This document shows, piece after piece, positions 23,128 through 34,394 of a DNA stretch of 64,000 nucleotides; within the stretch, counting starts at the first letter, position 1, and each line of letters opens with the position of its first letter. The DNA comes from Antedon bifida. Its lineage: Eukaryota > Echinodermata > Crinoidea > Comatulida > Antedonidae. A model generated the notes under the pieces. The model worked only from the letters and a program-made list of their open reading frames with translations. It was not told the DNA's origin and did not search any database. The position numbers and the translations under genes were made by a program. The DNA is taken from assembly GCA_963402885.1 (NCBI GenBank), contig OY727102.1, forward strand, positions 15,004,001 to 15,068,000, written 5' to 3'.

Positions 23128-24480
23128 CTGTAAAAATAGGTTAAGAACATATTATGTAGAGGTCTAAAAATCCGATAGATGACAAGCGCCCACTTTAGGT
23201 AGTAGCACACTATGAATATTTTATATAGAAAACGAATATTTAGAAATCTTGCAATCTCTCAGATTTTCAGAGAACGTTTTTAAGAAAAAATATGCAGTGG
23301 TGGGGCGACAATAACAATTTTGAAAAAAGTAACAATTGAATATTTATAATGATAACAAGAAACACAAAAACAAATATAACAAGAAAAAAGAAAGAGAATA
23401 AAAAAAAGAACAAAAACAACAAGAATATATACATGATGTGGTTGTATTAAAATATTCATATAACAATAAAAGAATATTCTGTGAGAGAAGTAGGCCTAAG
23501 TGCCTTAATTTAAAAATAATTATAATTTTCCTTTTGATAGTTCTTTGTCAATATGGCTTTTCATATGTTTATTCAAATAAGATGTAATAATAATGTGCTT
23601 ATTGTCAACTAGGACAGTTGTAACTGTTTTTCTATATTAAATGTAATCGACGAAATTTTTGGATGAGTTTATAGATATCTTATTTGCATTACACCACTTT
23701 AACTAATTACTTAATTAAGAAGATACTTCATCAAGATTTATATTAGTGGTCTGCATCATAAAGTATGCATACAAAAATATTTCATTTGCAAATAATTGAC
23801 ATGTCATTTTGTGTCATATTTGTTTACCATGTCAGAGACAACTTTGAGTTTTATGTTGTTCCATATTTCCGAAATTTCAGAAATTTCTGAAAACCTACCA
23901 TCCATTTTGTTTAGCTTTCTAATTATATTTCTGTACTTCTACTACTAACATTTCCCTTTACACACTTACTTAGTACATTTCATTGTTTTTGTTTATATCT
24001 TGATTGCTTTGGAAAGCCAATATTATGTATTCACGTGCTGCATTTTGTGTTGTTCATTGTAATTAGGACAAACATTCAAAGATAATATTATTATTACATT
24101 TATTATAGGCTGCATTTTGTATCATTAGTATGATATTTGGTTATATAATGTAACACATATCGCATATTTTATCCCCGAAGAAGGACTTTAGTTTCCCGAA
24201 GCTACTATTTAATATACGAGGCCATTGCAGGTAAAGCGGTAATCTATCCGGATTGACAGTTGATTATTTTTATCAGTAGAATTTTATCACTAATATGATA
24301 GTACTGTTTTATCGTTTTTCTATAATAGTTTCAAATGAGTGTAACTGCAAAACATTATAACTGTAGCAACTAATGAAGAGAGTACAGTATATTGTCTGAT
24401 AATATCATTCCTTTAATTTTGGATTGAGAACGTTTCACACGCTGTAGGCCTAATTATTGTCAGTGATTGTTAGTGTTTGT
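23128..24480. other. Gene-poor AT-rich spacer
   Basis: No exon found on either strand. It contains low-complexity A-rich sequence (23330-23450) and a small palindromic cluster GAAATTTCAGAAATTTC near 23870. The 5' end of the giant gene should lie here or beyond the lectin. Confidence 0.5.
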
Positions 24481-24493
24481 TATCATTTCAGCA

Positions 24494-24556
24494 ATGGCAT
24501 CAAAGACACGGTTGCTTGTTTTATTATTAACCACATACAGATTTGTTGAAGTTGGT
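24494..24556 (+). pseudogene. Diverged duplicate of the lectin signal-peptide exon
   Basis: Begins MASKTRLLVLLLTTYRFVEV, a plausible signal peptide, preceded by TCATTTCAG (acceptor-like). The DNA aligns with the lectin first exon at 25097 around the word AACCACAT, but the donor GTAAGT there has become ACAGAT here. A GTGAGT donor exists further on. No matching lectin exon follows before the second copy, so it is either an alternative first exon or a relic. Confidence 0.45.
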
Positions 24557-25096
24557 GAGTTTATTTATGAATTTTATCAAAGTTTTATAACAGGGCAAAT
24601 GTACCCGTCTGCGACTTACAGTTTAAACACTATACTCATTGCTGTTGCACTCTGTGTGACATTTCTCTATTTTGTTGGCTATAGACTATATCACTATACC
24701 AGGATCAGATAATTATATATTTCCTAGTGTTATTGTTTTTGAAAGAGATTAGAGTTACCCTCCCTTTCTTTCTAATATACACCTCTGACTTAAGTTGACG
24801 TAATCAAAATGAGAGCAAATGTTTGGGGTTTTCCAGTCCCGACTACCAAGCTTTATATGTTCCGAATAATTATAACAGTTTGTGTAGCAAGCACATTTTT
24901 TTTATAAAACTAAACCCGATACATGATAGTACATGATTTTATGGTTATTGATAAGCATTAATTTGTAAAAGAAAACATTGAACTACAGAAAGACCTAGTA
25001 CAGCATTATACACAAATCAGTCCTTTAATCAAAATTTGAACTAAAAACAAAAGTAATGCTGTTTTATGTGTAGTGGCTATTGTTAACATTTTAACA

Positions 25097-25139
25097 ATGA
25101 CATCGACGCTACAGTGGCTTCTTTTATGTATAACCACAT
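25097..25139 (+). CDS. C-type lectin, exon 1 (signal peptide)
   Basis: Encodes MTSTLQWLLLCITT, a short hydrophobic signal peptide, and ends with GTAAGT in phase 1. Joined to 25256 it gives TYCMSMCP, so the mature protein starts at the first lectin cysteine. A longer open frame across the donor is intronic. Confidence 0.6.
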
Positions 25140-25255
25140 GTAAGTATGTGGAATTGGTGAATGTATATGTATCATCATTTGTGAATTCTTATACCTTCAT
25201 GTTGGTTGCCCATGTTGTTGTTTTGTTGGTTCTGTCAATTTTTCTAATTCTGTAG

Positions 25256-25410
25256 ATTGTATGTCTATGTGCCCATTTGGCTGGAGTGGCTCTCGAGCAC
25301 ATTGCTATAAAGGATTTGCGTCGCTTGTACCAGGGTCTTCAGCTCAAGGCAGCTGCGTTCAATGGGGGTCTAACGTCAATCTTGCTTCCATACACTCACA
25401 AGAAGAAAAC
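25256..25410 (+). CDS. C-type lectin domain, first half (exon 2)
   Basis: Acceptor TAATTCTGTAG; phase 1-0. The product reads CPFGWSGSRAHCYKGF, then CVQWGSNVNLASIHSQEEN. This is the usual N-terminal half of a C-type lectin fold (C-P-x-G-W, H/S-C-Y, A-x-C, L-A-S-I-H-S-x-E-E-N). The second half, with the WND or EPN/QPD calcium and sugar sites, was not found downstream to 26.7 kb, so the gene is broken or its remaining exons are very diverged. Role if intact: secreted pattern-recognition lectin. Confidence 0.68.
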
Positions 25411-26700
25411 GTAACTATATGCGCTTAAATTATAATACAAAATAAATAATGTTAATAATAATGAATATGAAGATGACAACGACGATAATGATGATGAAGA
25501 CGATGACTATGATTACTAAGTTTATGCGTTATTTGATAGCCTATATAGAAAGTTTATTTAAGTTTCATAGACCCTTGCAATAGTCAGGTGCCTTCATTTT
25601 GTTAGGAGTCCCTTTTGTTATAGTCTAGTGCAGGCAGACAGGAACAAAAGGGCCGATAGTGAACACACCAATGCTAGTACGTAGGCTGTAGTATTATATA
25701 GCATATATTATTTGTTTAAAGGAAAGAAGCTCAACCTTATGGTGAGTCATTAAGATTGTTGTTCTTATATTCTGAATGTTATAGCTTTAGAATTGTTTTA
25801 CTTGTTGTTCAGTAGACTTTGGTACAGGCTAAAATAGGTATTAGCTTAACAAATGTTTAGCATCTTGAGTTTAAGACAAGATTTATTTAGTTTGGCTGGT
25901 ACACACATGTATGTATTTATGAGTATCATGTTAAAGTCAACTATTATTTTCTATGGTTTCAGTAAATCAGAACCCGAAACTCGGAACAGACCGAAAAGAA
26001 AATGAAAACTTTTGAGAAGTGAATGGCATTTGCATAGTCTAAAGTTTCATTGTTAGTAGTACAGTGATTAAGATGATAATAATGATAATGATGGTGAAGA
26101 TGTTGATAATGACGAAAAACTATTTACAATAACCCAATTAAAACCAATTAAATAGGCCTACTGTGACCTCACGTCAAAACGTTTACCTATGTTATTATGT
26201 ATTATATATAAGATTACTGTAATTTGTTTTTATTAGTCTTTTATCACAGAGAGAGGTTGGTTGCTTACGATGTAAGTTACATCAGTGTTGTCCGTTATAC
26301 ATTAAACTGGTGTTGATTTTTATTTACTACGTAAGTTGTTGGTGTTTCTACATTAATGGTTGTTTCGACATTAGCTGGCGTTTTCAACATAACGGTTGTA
26401 ACACGCGTGCATTCCGATGTGTTTGATTCAAGATCAATGACAAGATATCCAGACGGTTTACGGATTGCGTCTTCGAACGCATCCTGTACAATTATATCAT
26501 CTGTTTCGATAGTTCATGATTTGCGATTTTTCTCGAGGACATTTTAGCAGAACGATGTAATGAGAATTTAGAGTAATTGTACGAACGTCTTTAAATCCGT
26601 AGAAGTTTTGCATGATAAAAATAACAGATATATTTCTATGATGGGAATCTTCAGTGAAGATGTTAACGACTCGTTTATCTCTACTGCATTCTGTCATTTA
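25411..26700. other. Spacer with GAT-rich simple repeats
   Basis: Two short degenerate (GATGAN)n tracts (25455-25520 and 26070-26120). No splice-flanked coding segment recognised, including no second half of the lectin domain. Confidence 0.45.
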
Positions 26701-28410
26701 TATAAACTAGAGGGTGAGCTCGCTTCGCTCGCTCCCCCTCTAGGAAGTGTAGACGATGGTTCTCGGAATGATAATGTTCTTCTTGTACGTTTTCTGTCGG
26801 TTACCATTATTGAAAATGCTTGTCATTCGTAAAACTAAACTATTCTGTTTCACAGTGTCTTAGATGATTAATAACATTTTAAAGTATAGTCTTTATTGCT
26901 TGGTAGGGCCCTTATAGGGCGGAGGTGGGGAGGCGGAGTTCATTTGAGGGAGGTGCTTATTCGAGGAATATATGTTAAATTTTTTAGTTTTAATAATATG
27001 ATAACATTTATAATCAAATGAAATCCTCTAATAGATATGAAAAGTGGTAAATAACAAATGCTTGGTAAATTGTAGATAACAGTGCGATGAATTCTACTAC
27101 AAATAGTATAATTGTGTTATTATAAATGTGGATGGGATGGACGTTTATTAGATAGTTGGGTTGGGTGGCGGTGTGGGGGGATTATTATTCAAAGTGATGT
27201 TTTATTGGAGAGGTGTTTATTCAAATAAATATCATCCTAATAAGTATTAATACATTATTTAATTTAAACATCTTTTGAAACTAACTGCCGTGACAGAGTG
27301 GGCCGTTTCGGCCCAAGAAAGAAGACATTACGGCTTGCAACATGGGCAGACATCTCGGTCCTAACGGGACACAGATAGCCTACAGTTATTCCTGCCAGCT
27401 TACTTAATAAAACTCAGCTGTCGGGATTTCGCTCGATTAATGTCTTATCATCAAATCTCCCTATGTAATTTTATAATACTATTCCCCACAATATATTCCG
27501 ATTCTTTATGGCGTATATTTAATTTGATCTTTATTAATTTGCAGTACAATTTTTATTTTTTAACTACTGTACCTTTCACACGCGCGGTCCGTTCCTAAAA
27601 TAAACAAAAAACTAAAATGGATGACTAATGGCCAACTTAAGCTCCAGTCCTATACTATCTGTTTTTTTCTTCCGTCTTCCAAAGGGACACTGTATTGATT
27701 GATGGAAAGTGCCTGTTTCCAGTCACCTTTAGGGTCAAATCTATTATTTTAACTGCTCCCTTGTGTATAAAAGAGAGAAAATAGTTGAAACCATGTTGCT
27801 GCAAGGTGACTTAACGTAAAAAACCCGGAAATTACTTGACCGCGAAGAATTGAAATTGAGTAGAAATCTACTGTTGAAATCATTAATGTTGTTAAAAAAC
27901 TCTTTATAATGTCTTCCTAAGATAGAAATATGGAAAAATAGCGTCGAACTGAACACTAATGTTATCAAATCTACGTTTCGCGGTACATCTGAGATAGATA
28001 AGGTAGGTATCCAAGGCGGAGATTTGTACCGAAGTTTTTGCATTGTGCTCGCCTATGTCAGAATTAACCATAATTTATATATAGATAACCACATTTTTTT
28101 CTCGAATCATACGATTCTAAAGATTCCATAAGAATACCGTCAACGAATAGTTTTACTCAATTAATCAATGTAATATCGTCAAAAAATGTATCGAAATATT
28201 TTAAAAAAATTTCGGACAAACACCGATTTTCCGGACGAAGTTGGTTCACGGTTTACAGCGGTGAAAGGTGTTACCAGATTGCAAGTCATTTTGGTATTAC
28301 GTCTTTTCAGTTGTTATCATTGATTATAAAGTAAAATTAATCGTAAGGTTGACACATACCATAAAAATGTAGTAGATTCTCGATACTGTATCTATTTCCG
28401 AAGTATCATA

Positions 28411-28472
28411 CAAATATTTGGTAATACAACATCATATGTGTTTCATATGTAGCTGTATTACCAAATATTCCT
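28411..28472. repeat. Imperfect hairpin
   Basis: AATATTTGGTAATACA and its complement TGTATTACCAAATATT flank an ATG-rich loop. Pairing extends weakly outward to about 28385 and 28500. Confidence 0.8.
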
Positions 28473-28838
28473 ATGAAATAGAATATGTGGAGATACAGCA
28501 CTGGGAATCGGGTGAACAATGATTCCTACTAAAACAAACAAACAGGAAAGATATTTTATTTAATAAATCAAAGTTTCTGTTTATTATTTATCAAATTCAA
28601 AGGTGTGAATAGTTTTAATTAAAGTGCAATGAGCTAAATGTATGGGCCCTTGGTGGATAAACTTAAAACCTTTATATATAGTATTGCAATACGTTGACAA
28701 AACTGTAAATACGTATTAGCATTTTTGGTCGCCATATTAATCGCAAATGTCTAACTGTGAGTGCGGGTGAGATATAAACACATATACGTACAAATAAACT
28801 GTATTACTGTGAGTGAGGGTAGGCCCTAATGTTACAAA

Positions 28839-28903
28839 TTTATTTGTATATTATGTGTTTATATATCTAAGTTAGATATATAAACACATAATATACAAAT
28901 AAA
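28839..28903. repeat. Perfect 32-bp-arm palindrome
   Basis: Arms 28839-28870 and 28872-28903 are exact reverse complements separated by a single G. The arm contains ATAAACACATAATATAC, which also occurs near 39585 and 57370, so the palindrome is a doubled fragment of the dispersed repeat. Confidence 0.95.
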
Positions 28904-29292
28904 CTTTATTACTGACAGTTGCAGACACAATATAAATAATACAAAAAAAAAACAGTTTCAAATTATTTATTCACAAAGCGGGGTCTCCAAAGAGATACTT
29001 TAACATTATGAATCTAAGGCACAGAACTGTAAATCACGCGGTGATCTACAGATTAGTACTTAATTAAATTACGATAACGATAACGATTATTTGCGTAAAG
29101 TAAAATATAACTAATTTACTAAAACTTTAATCAATGGTATAGAAAGTTAGTGGTTTATACTTTCTGTACTGATGTCATGACTTACGAAATCCAAATTAAG
29201 TTAATGATTAGTTATTGATAATTATTTATTATCTCAGAAAATATAAATGGAAATCAATAATATTGATAATACTGTCATTATATTACATGTGT

Positions 29293-30165
29293 CTAAAGTT
29301 GTTGTTTAAACCAATGTTTGAATCTGGTGAATTTACCTTCATTTGTCTGTGTTTGTTGTTTAGTATCTAAACGATCGTATAGCTTAAATGGAGAGTAATC
29401 CGGATTTTCAATAGCCTTCAACATTTCGGCCTCTTGTCTAAGTCTCGTCAGTTGTTCGACATAATCAGACCATCCGGGTTTTGCTTCATCCTTTGCATTT
29501 TGAATTAGGATATTAATATAATCAACTGATGACAATGGATTTGGAAGAAGAGCAATCTCCTTAAGACGATTCAGATTATCACGAATTTCTTCGGTCTTTC
29601 TCAGAACTTCATACCGGACATCATCAAATTCCACTTGAATTTTTTCCATGATTTGCTCAGCAGTCATTTTTGCACCCTTTGCATCCTCGTAACGCTTCTT
29701 TAAATCTTCATAGTCTTTTTCGACAGGGTTGGTTTCAATCTTAAATTTATATGTCATATTCTTATGCATTTTCCAATGGCATTTACTTGGGCATATCCGA
29801 CAGTATTCATCTGTGATTGCCCAGCATCCGCTTTTAGATTCATCTTGTGGTATTTTACAAGGGTAGTGACATGTCCTGTTACATGTTATACAGTTGGTGA
29901 TGTACGTACCAGCATCAATTTCTTCTTGAACAGTTACCTCCTCCATTACTGTGTACTTGAAATTTTTATTCATGTCAATTTCTTTCTGGTGTTTACGAAG
30001 AACTTCATTTGCTTTCTTCAGTTGTTCAAGTTTATTTAGTCCAGTTTGGATTCCTGCTTGTATTCCAGAAATGTTGACTTCCAATTGACTGCGCTCATTT
30101 AAGACTAGAATAAAAATGTTATCTTCAATATCCTTCCCAAATAGTGATAGTAATCTTTCAAATAT
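29293..30165 (-). pseudogene. C-terminal duplicate of the GTPase gene, copy 1
   Basis: Open frame encoding the Cys-rich module, coiled coil and C-terminus of the GTPase (about 265 aa from ERSQLEVNISG onward; ends FKHWFKQQL), but no P-loop or G3. It differs from the full gene at few positions. There is no ATG near its start; the frame opens after a TAA at 30166-30168. An acceptor-like ATTTTTATTCTAG precedes 30104, so it could be used as an alternative last exon. It may equally be a relic. Confidence 0.72.
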
Positions 30166-30531
30166 TTATTCACAAAGCAGTATCCCCGAAGAGATACTTT
30201 TATATTCGGAATCTAAGGCACAGAACAAAGTGTAAACCACCTGGTGATCTACAGATTGTTACTTAATTAATTTTAAACGATAAAGATTATTTGCGTAAAG
30301 TAAAATTTAACTAATTGGCTAAAACCTGTAGAATCTTTGATTAATGGTATATAAAGTTAATGGTTTATATTTTCGGTACTGATGTCATGACTTATGAAAT
30401 CCAAATTAAGTTAATAATTAGTTATTGATAATTATTTATTATCTCAGAAAAGGAAATTTTGGTTTTTACTATGTAATTGATATAAATGGAAATCAATAAT
30501 ATTGATAATAATGTCATTATATTACATGTGT

Positions 30532-31404
30532 CTAAAGTTGTTGTTTAAACCAATGTTTGAATCTGGTGAATTTACCTTCATTTGTCTGTGTTTGTTGTTT
30601 AGTATCTAAACGATCGTATAGCTTAAATGGAGAGTAATCCGGATTTTCAATATCCTTCAACATTTCGGCCTCTTGTCTAAGTCTCGTCAGTTGTTCGACA
30701 TAATCAGACCATCCGGGTTTTGCTTCATCCTTTGCATTTTGAATTAGGATATTAATATAATCAACTGTTGACAATGGATTTGGAAAAAGAGCAATCTCCT
30801 TAAGACGATTCAGATTATCACGAATTTCTTCGGTCTTTCTCAGAACTTCATACCGGACATCATCAAATTCCAATTGAATTTTTTCCATGATTTGCTCAGC
30901 AGTCATTTTTGCACCCTTTGCATCCTCGTAACGCTTCTTTAAATCTTCATAGTCTTTTTCGACAGGGTTGGTTTCAATCTTAAATTTATATGTCATATTC
31001 TTATGCATTTTCCAATGGCATTTACTTGGGCATATCCGACAGTATTCATCTCTGATTGCCCGGCATCCGCTTTTAGATTCATCTTGTGGTATTTTACAAG
31101 GGTAGTGACATGTCCTGTTACATGTTATACAGTTGGTGATGTACGTACCAGCATCAATTTCTTCATGAACAGTTACCTCCTCCATTACTGTGTACTTGAA
31201 ATTTTTATTCATGTCAATTTCTTTCTGGTGTTTACTAAGAACTTCATTTGCTTTCTTCAGTTGTTCAAGTTTGTTTAGTCCAGTTTGGATTCCTGCTTGT
31301 ATTCCAGAAATGTTGAATTCCAATTGACTGCGCTCATTTAAGACTAGAATAAAAATGTTATCTTCAATATCCTTCCCAAATAGTGATAGTAATCTTTCAA
31401 ATAT
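30532..31404 (-). pseudogene. C-terminal duplicate of the GTPase gene, copy 2
   Basis: Same content as the copy at 29293, offset exactly 1,239 bp, with the same fused upstream piece and the same acceptor-like sequence before 31343. All Cys positions of the zinc-binding-like module are kept (CITCNRTCHYPC ... CRICPSKCHWKMH). The open frame without stops suggests either recent origin or use. Confidence 0.72.
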
Positions 31405-31770
31405 TTATTCACAAAGCAGTATCCCCGAAGAGATACTTTTATATTAGGAATCTAAGGCACAGAACAAAGTGTAAACCACCTGGTGATCTACAGATTGTTA
31501 CTTAATTAATTTTAAACGATAAAGATTATTTGCGTAAAGTAAAATTTAACTAATTGGCTAAAACCTGTAGAATCTTTGATTAATGGTATATAAAGTTAAT
31601 GGTTTATACTTTCGGTACTGATGTCATGACTTATGAAATCCAAATTAAGTTAATAATTAGTTATTGATAATTATTTATTATCTCAGAAAAGGAAATTTTT
31701 GTTTTTACTATGTAATTGATATAAATGGAAATCAATAATATTGATAATAATGTCATTATATTACATGTGT

Positions 31771-33402
31771 CTAAAGTTGTTGTTTAAACCAATGTTTGAA
31801 TCTGGCGAATTTACCTTCATTTGTCTGTGTTTGTTGTTTAGTATCTAAACGATCGTATAGCTTAAATGGAGAGTAATCCGGATTTTCAATATCCTTCAAC
31901 GTTTCGGCCTCTTGTCTAAGTTTCGTCAGTTGTTCGACATAATCAGACCATCCGGGTTTTGCTTCATCCTTTGCATTTTGAATTAGGATATTAATATAAT
32001 CAACTGATGACAATGGATTTGGAAGAAGAGCAATCTCCCTAAGACGATTCAGATTATCACGAACTTCTTCGGTCTTTCTCAGAACTTCATACCGGACATC
32101 ATCATATTCCACTTGCATTTTTTCCATGATTTGCTCAGCAGTCATTTTTGCACCCTTTGCATCCTCGTAACGCTTCTTTAAATCTTCAGAGTCTTTTTCG
32201 ACAGGGTTGGTTTCAATCTTAAATTTATATGTCATATTCTTATGCATTTTCCAATGGCATTTGCTTGGGCATATCCGACAGCATTCATCTGTGATTGCCC
32301 AGCATCCGCTTTTAGATTCATCTTGTGGTATTTTACAAGGGTAGTGACATGTCCTGTTACATGTTATACAGTTGGTGATGTACGTACCAGCATCAATTTC
32401 TTCTTGAACAGTTACCTCCTCCATTACTGTGTACTTGAAATTTTTATTCATGTCAATTTCTTTCTGGTGTTTACTAAGAACTTCATTTTCTTTCTTCAGT
32501 TGTTCAAGTTTATTTATTCCAGTTTGGATTCCTGCTTGTATTCCAGAAATGTTGACTTCCAATTGACTGCGCTCATTTAAGACACCCTTAGTCAATACTA
32601 AACTCTTTGGCTCAATTTCCGTCAACTTGTCGAAGAATCGATTGAAACTCTTATTTCCCATTTTCCAGAACATCTTATCAAAATCGTCCTCTTCTTTACA
32701 AGAAGTAGTCTCAACAAACAATGCAGAATTGTTGAACTTGAAGTGTTCTTTGTATGGAAGATTAGCCTTGTTAATACCTTCCAAAACAGTTGGTGTTTGG
32801 CCATCTGCGAAAGTGACTAGAATAAAAATGTTATCTTTAATATCCTTCCCAAATAGTGATAGTATTGAGTCAAAAACATATTTCTGTGTTGGTGTAAGTC
32901 TTGCTAATGAAGCTTGAGCCACGAATCCTATGGCATCTATATGGTCGATACCACCTGTACCTTTAGTAGTAAAAAACATTTTAATCTGTTTGGTTATTTG
33001 TTTGTCTCGACTGATGCCTGATGTGTCACCAAATCCAGGGGTGTCGATTATGGTCAAGGTAAATGGTACATTGAAACCTTCCTGGTGGTGAATTGTGTAG
33101 GATGTTATGGATGATGTCTGTGAAAATGCCTGTGTAGTATGTGTTTGTTCATGAACCAGCTTGAAGCGAAAATTGTCCTCCCAATTTACACCAAATACAT
33201 AATTGATCAGCCCATTTATAAGGGTTGTCTTGCCTGCTCCTGTTGCACCTACAAGCATAATTACTTTTTCAGAAGTACTGTTCATGTTACCATCTCCAAA
33301 CTTCTTTTTGTAGATTTTGTCTGAATCGCTAGCGTAAACTTTAGTCATCTGTAGTTCATACTGTAATGGTAGGGTAGCGGGTTCGGAAACATGTTTTGAC
33401 AT
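31771..33402 (-). CDS. GIMAP/AIG1-like GTPase with Cys-rich module and coiled coil
   Basis: 543 aa, single coding exon, starting at the ATG that reads MSKHVSEP (an upstream in-frame TTG is not needed). G1/P-loop GATGAGKTT at residues 52-60, G3 DTPGFGD at about 120-126, and a G4-like TFAD at 197-200 instead of NKxD. A helix-rich linker follows. Then about residues 330-395 form a Cys/His cluster (CITCNRTC, PCKIPQD, CRICPSKCHWKMH), probably binding zinc, and a long coiled coil ends in FKHWFKQQL. The G domain resembles the AIG1/GIMAP and septin-like TRAFAC class. Members are often immune-related or membrane-remodelling GTPases; function here is inference. Its 3' part is duplicated twice downstream. 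Candidate AATAAA lies on the minus strand after each stop. Confidence 0.85.
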   Translation of the reverse strand: MSKHVSEPATLPLQYELQMTKVYASDSDKIYKKKFGDGNMNSTSEKVIMLVGATGAGKTTLINGLINYVFGVNWEDNFRFKLVHEQTHTTQAFSQTSSITSYTIHHQEGFNVPFTLTIIDTPGFGDTSGISRDKQITKQIKMFFTTKGTGGIDHIDAIGFVAQASLARLTPTQKYVFDSILSLFGKDIKDNIFILVTFADGQTPTVLEGINKANLPYKEHFKFNNSALFVETTSCKEEDDFDKMFWKMGNKSFNRFFDKLTEIEPKSLVLTKGVLNERSQLEVNISGIQAGIQTGINKLEQLKKENEVLSKHQKEIDMNKNFKYTVMEEVTVQEEIDAGTYITNCITCNRTCHYPCKIPQDESKSGCWAITDECCRICPSKCHWKMHKNMTYKFKIETNPVEKDSEDLKKRYEDAKGAKMTAEQIMEKMQVEYDDVRYEVLRKTEEVRDNLNRLREIALLPNPLSSVDYINILIQNAKDEAKPGWSDYVEQLTKLRQEAETLKDIENPDYSPFKLYDRLDTKQQTQTNEGKFARFKHWFKQQL

Positions 33403-33471
33403 TTTCAATGTTTTCGTTTTAAGTGTAGAATGCCTTTCTTCTGAATCAAGTCTTACCTGACTAGGTTTTCT

Positions 33472-33990
33472 GAAATAGAAAAAAGTAAAAAAAAAAATAA
33501 TATTCCTTGTTTAATGTAATGTTACTAAAATGTCTGTAAAGACTTTGTTTTTTGTTCTCAAATGGCTAGGATACAATTGTCTTATAGCCAGTAATTCTCA
33601 AAATCACGCCTTTGTTACACACCTCGACAGTATGCAAATTAGTAGTGCAAATTGCACAGATATGCAATTTATTGGTTGAAAGAGTTCTCATATCTCGAAA
33701 ACCGTTAATGGTAGAGAGTTGATTTTTTCACAAACTTGTTATGAATGAACTTATTTGTATTTGCTCTAACAAATTTTACCCCAAAAAAATTAGTAGGCCT
33801 ATTACGAACAAAATTCGACAAAGATATGTGATATTTGTGGTGATCATAAAGGCATTTGAAGGAATATTATAAGGATATGATTGTTTGATTACGCAATACA
33901 GCACTTTGCGTCGATACGTCGCTGCGTTGTGTTCTAGTGGGAACCACGCTTTTAGGCGTATTAGAGCAACGAGTTAAAGCATTGACACAA
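33472..33990. other. Upstream region of the GTPase gene
   Basis: Contains a possible 5'-UTR splice site (CTATTTCAG near 33470 and GTAAGA near 33455, minus strand). Otherwise AT-rich without visible genes. No clear TATA/Inr pair could be assigned. Confidence 0.35.
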
Positions 33991-34029
33991 TTCTTTACAT
34001 GGTTAGGATTGACTAAGGCTAATGATTCC

Positions 34030-34215
34030 GATTAGGGACTTTTTCTTATTCTCACATATTTCCTCATCTTATCGTTTCAAATTAATTAATTCAATTTCAG
34101 TATACCACCGGGCGGTTTAGAATTTATTTTAAATGTCTAATGTGTTTATATATATATATATAATTAATGTTCTTTGCCTCTTGTGTTTATATATATATAT
34201 ATATATATATAAATC
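34030..34215 (+). mobile_element. SINE tail fragments with (TA)n
   Basis: TTTCCTCATCTTATCG and ACCACCGGGCGGTTTAGAA match the SINE tail; the tRNA part is missing. It is followed by two (TA)n runs, the second after a repeated AATGTTCTTTGCCT. Confidence 0.75.
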
Positions 34216-34394
34216 CAAAGGCGAATTACTGAAAAAATAACAATGCTGTGGGTATCAGTGGCTGGATCTCAATGGAGATACAAAAAAAAAGCGAAAAGCT
34301 AAATCAAAACGATAAAGTAAAACAGCAAGAAAAGTTAGCAGAGCTTTCGGGCAACACTAGCCCTTCGTCAGAACCAGGAGAATTAAATATAATC

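Larger units (their letters stand above)
26705..28920. repeat. Dispersed repeat, copy 1 (uninterrupted)
   Basis: Matches 37993-39610 along most of its length with small indels: for example GAAGTGTAGACGATGGTTCT, the GGGCGGAGGTGGGG block, GGACAGACATCxCGGT-type words and the ACTGTGAGTG motif near the end. The left end is a hairpin CTAGAGGG...CCCTCTAG with a GCTTCGCTCGC loop. On the minus strand this hairpin ends in CTAG followed by T, which is like a Helitron 3' terminus. No long ORF is conserved between copies. Confidence 0.7.
28965..32580 (-). repeat. 1,239-bp tandem array of GTPase 3' ends (three units)
   Basis: Stop codons of the three frames lie at 29293, 30532 and 31771, an exact 1,239-bp period. 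Coding and flanking noncoding DNA are both included. Unit ends fall at TATTCACAAAGC plus AGAGATACTTT, a word pair that recurs (reverse complemented) at about 35096-35135 beside the SINE cluster. Confidence 0.93.

Noticed and set aside
26356-26547. Plus-strand ORF that might be the missing lectin half
   Set aside because: No WxG, EPN/QPD or WND motif and no lectin cysteines.
29764-32580. Plus-strand ORFs opposite the GTPase gene and its copies
   Set aside because: They exist only because the minus-strand coding sequence is repeated; no splice or start context.
33448-33470. Tiny noncoding exon upstream of the GTPase start
   Set aside because: Acceptor and donor words exist, but a 13-base exon without transcript support is not reliable.
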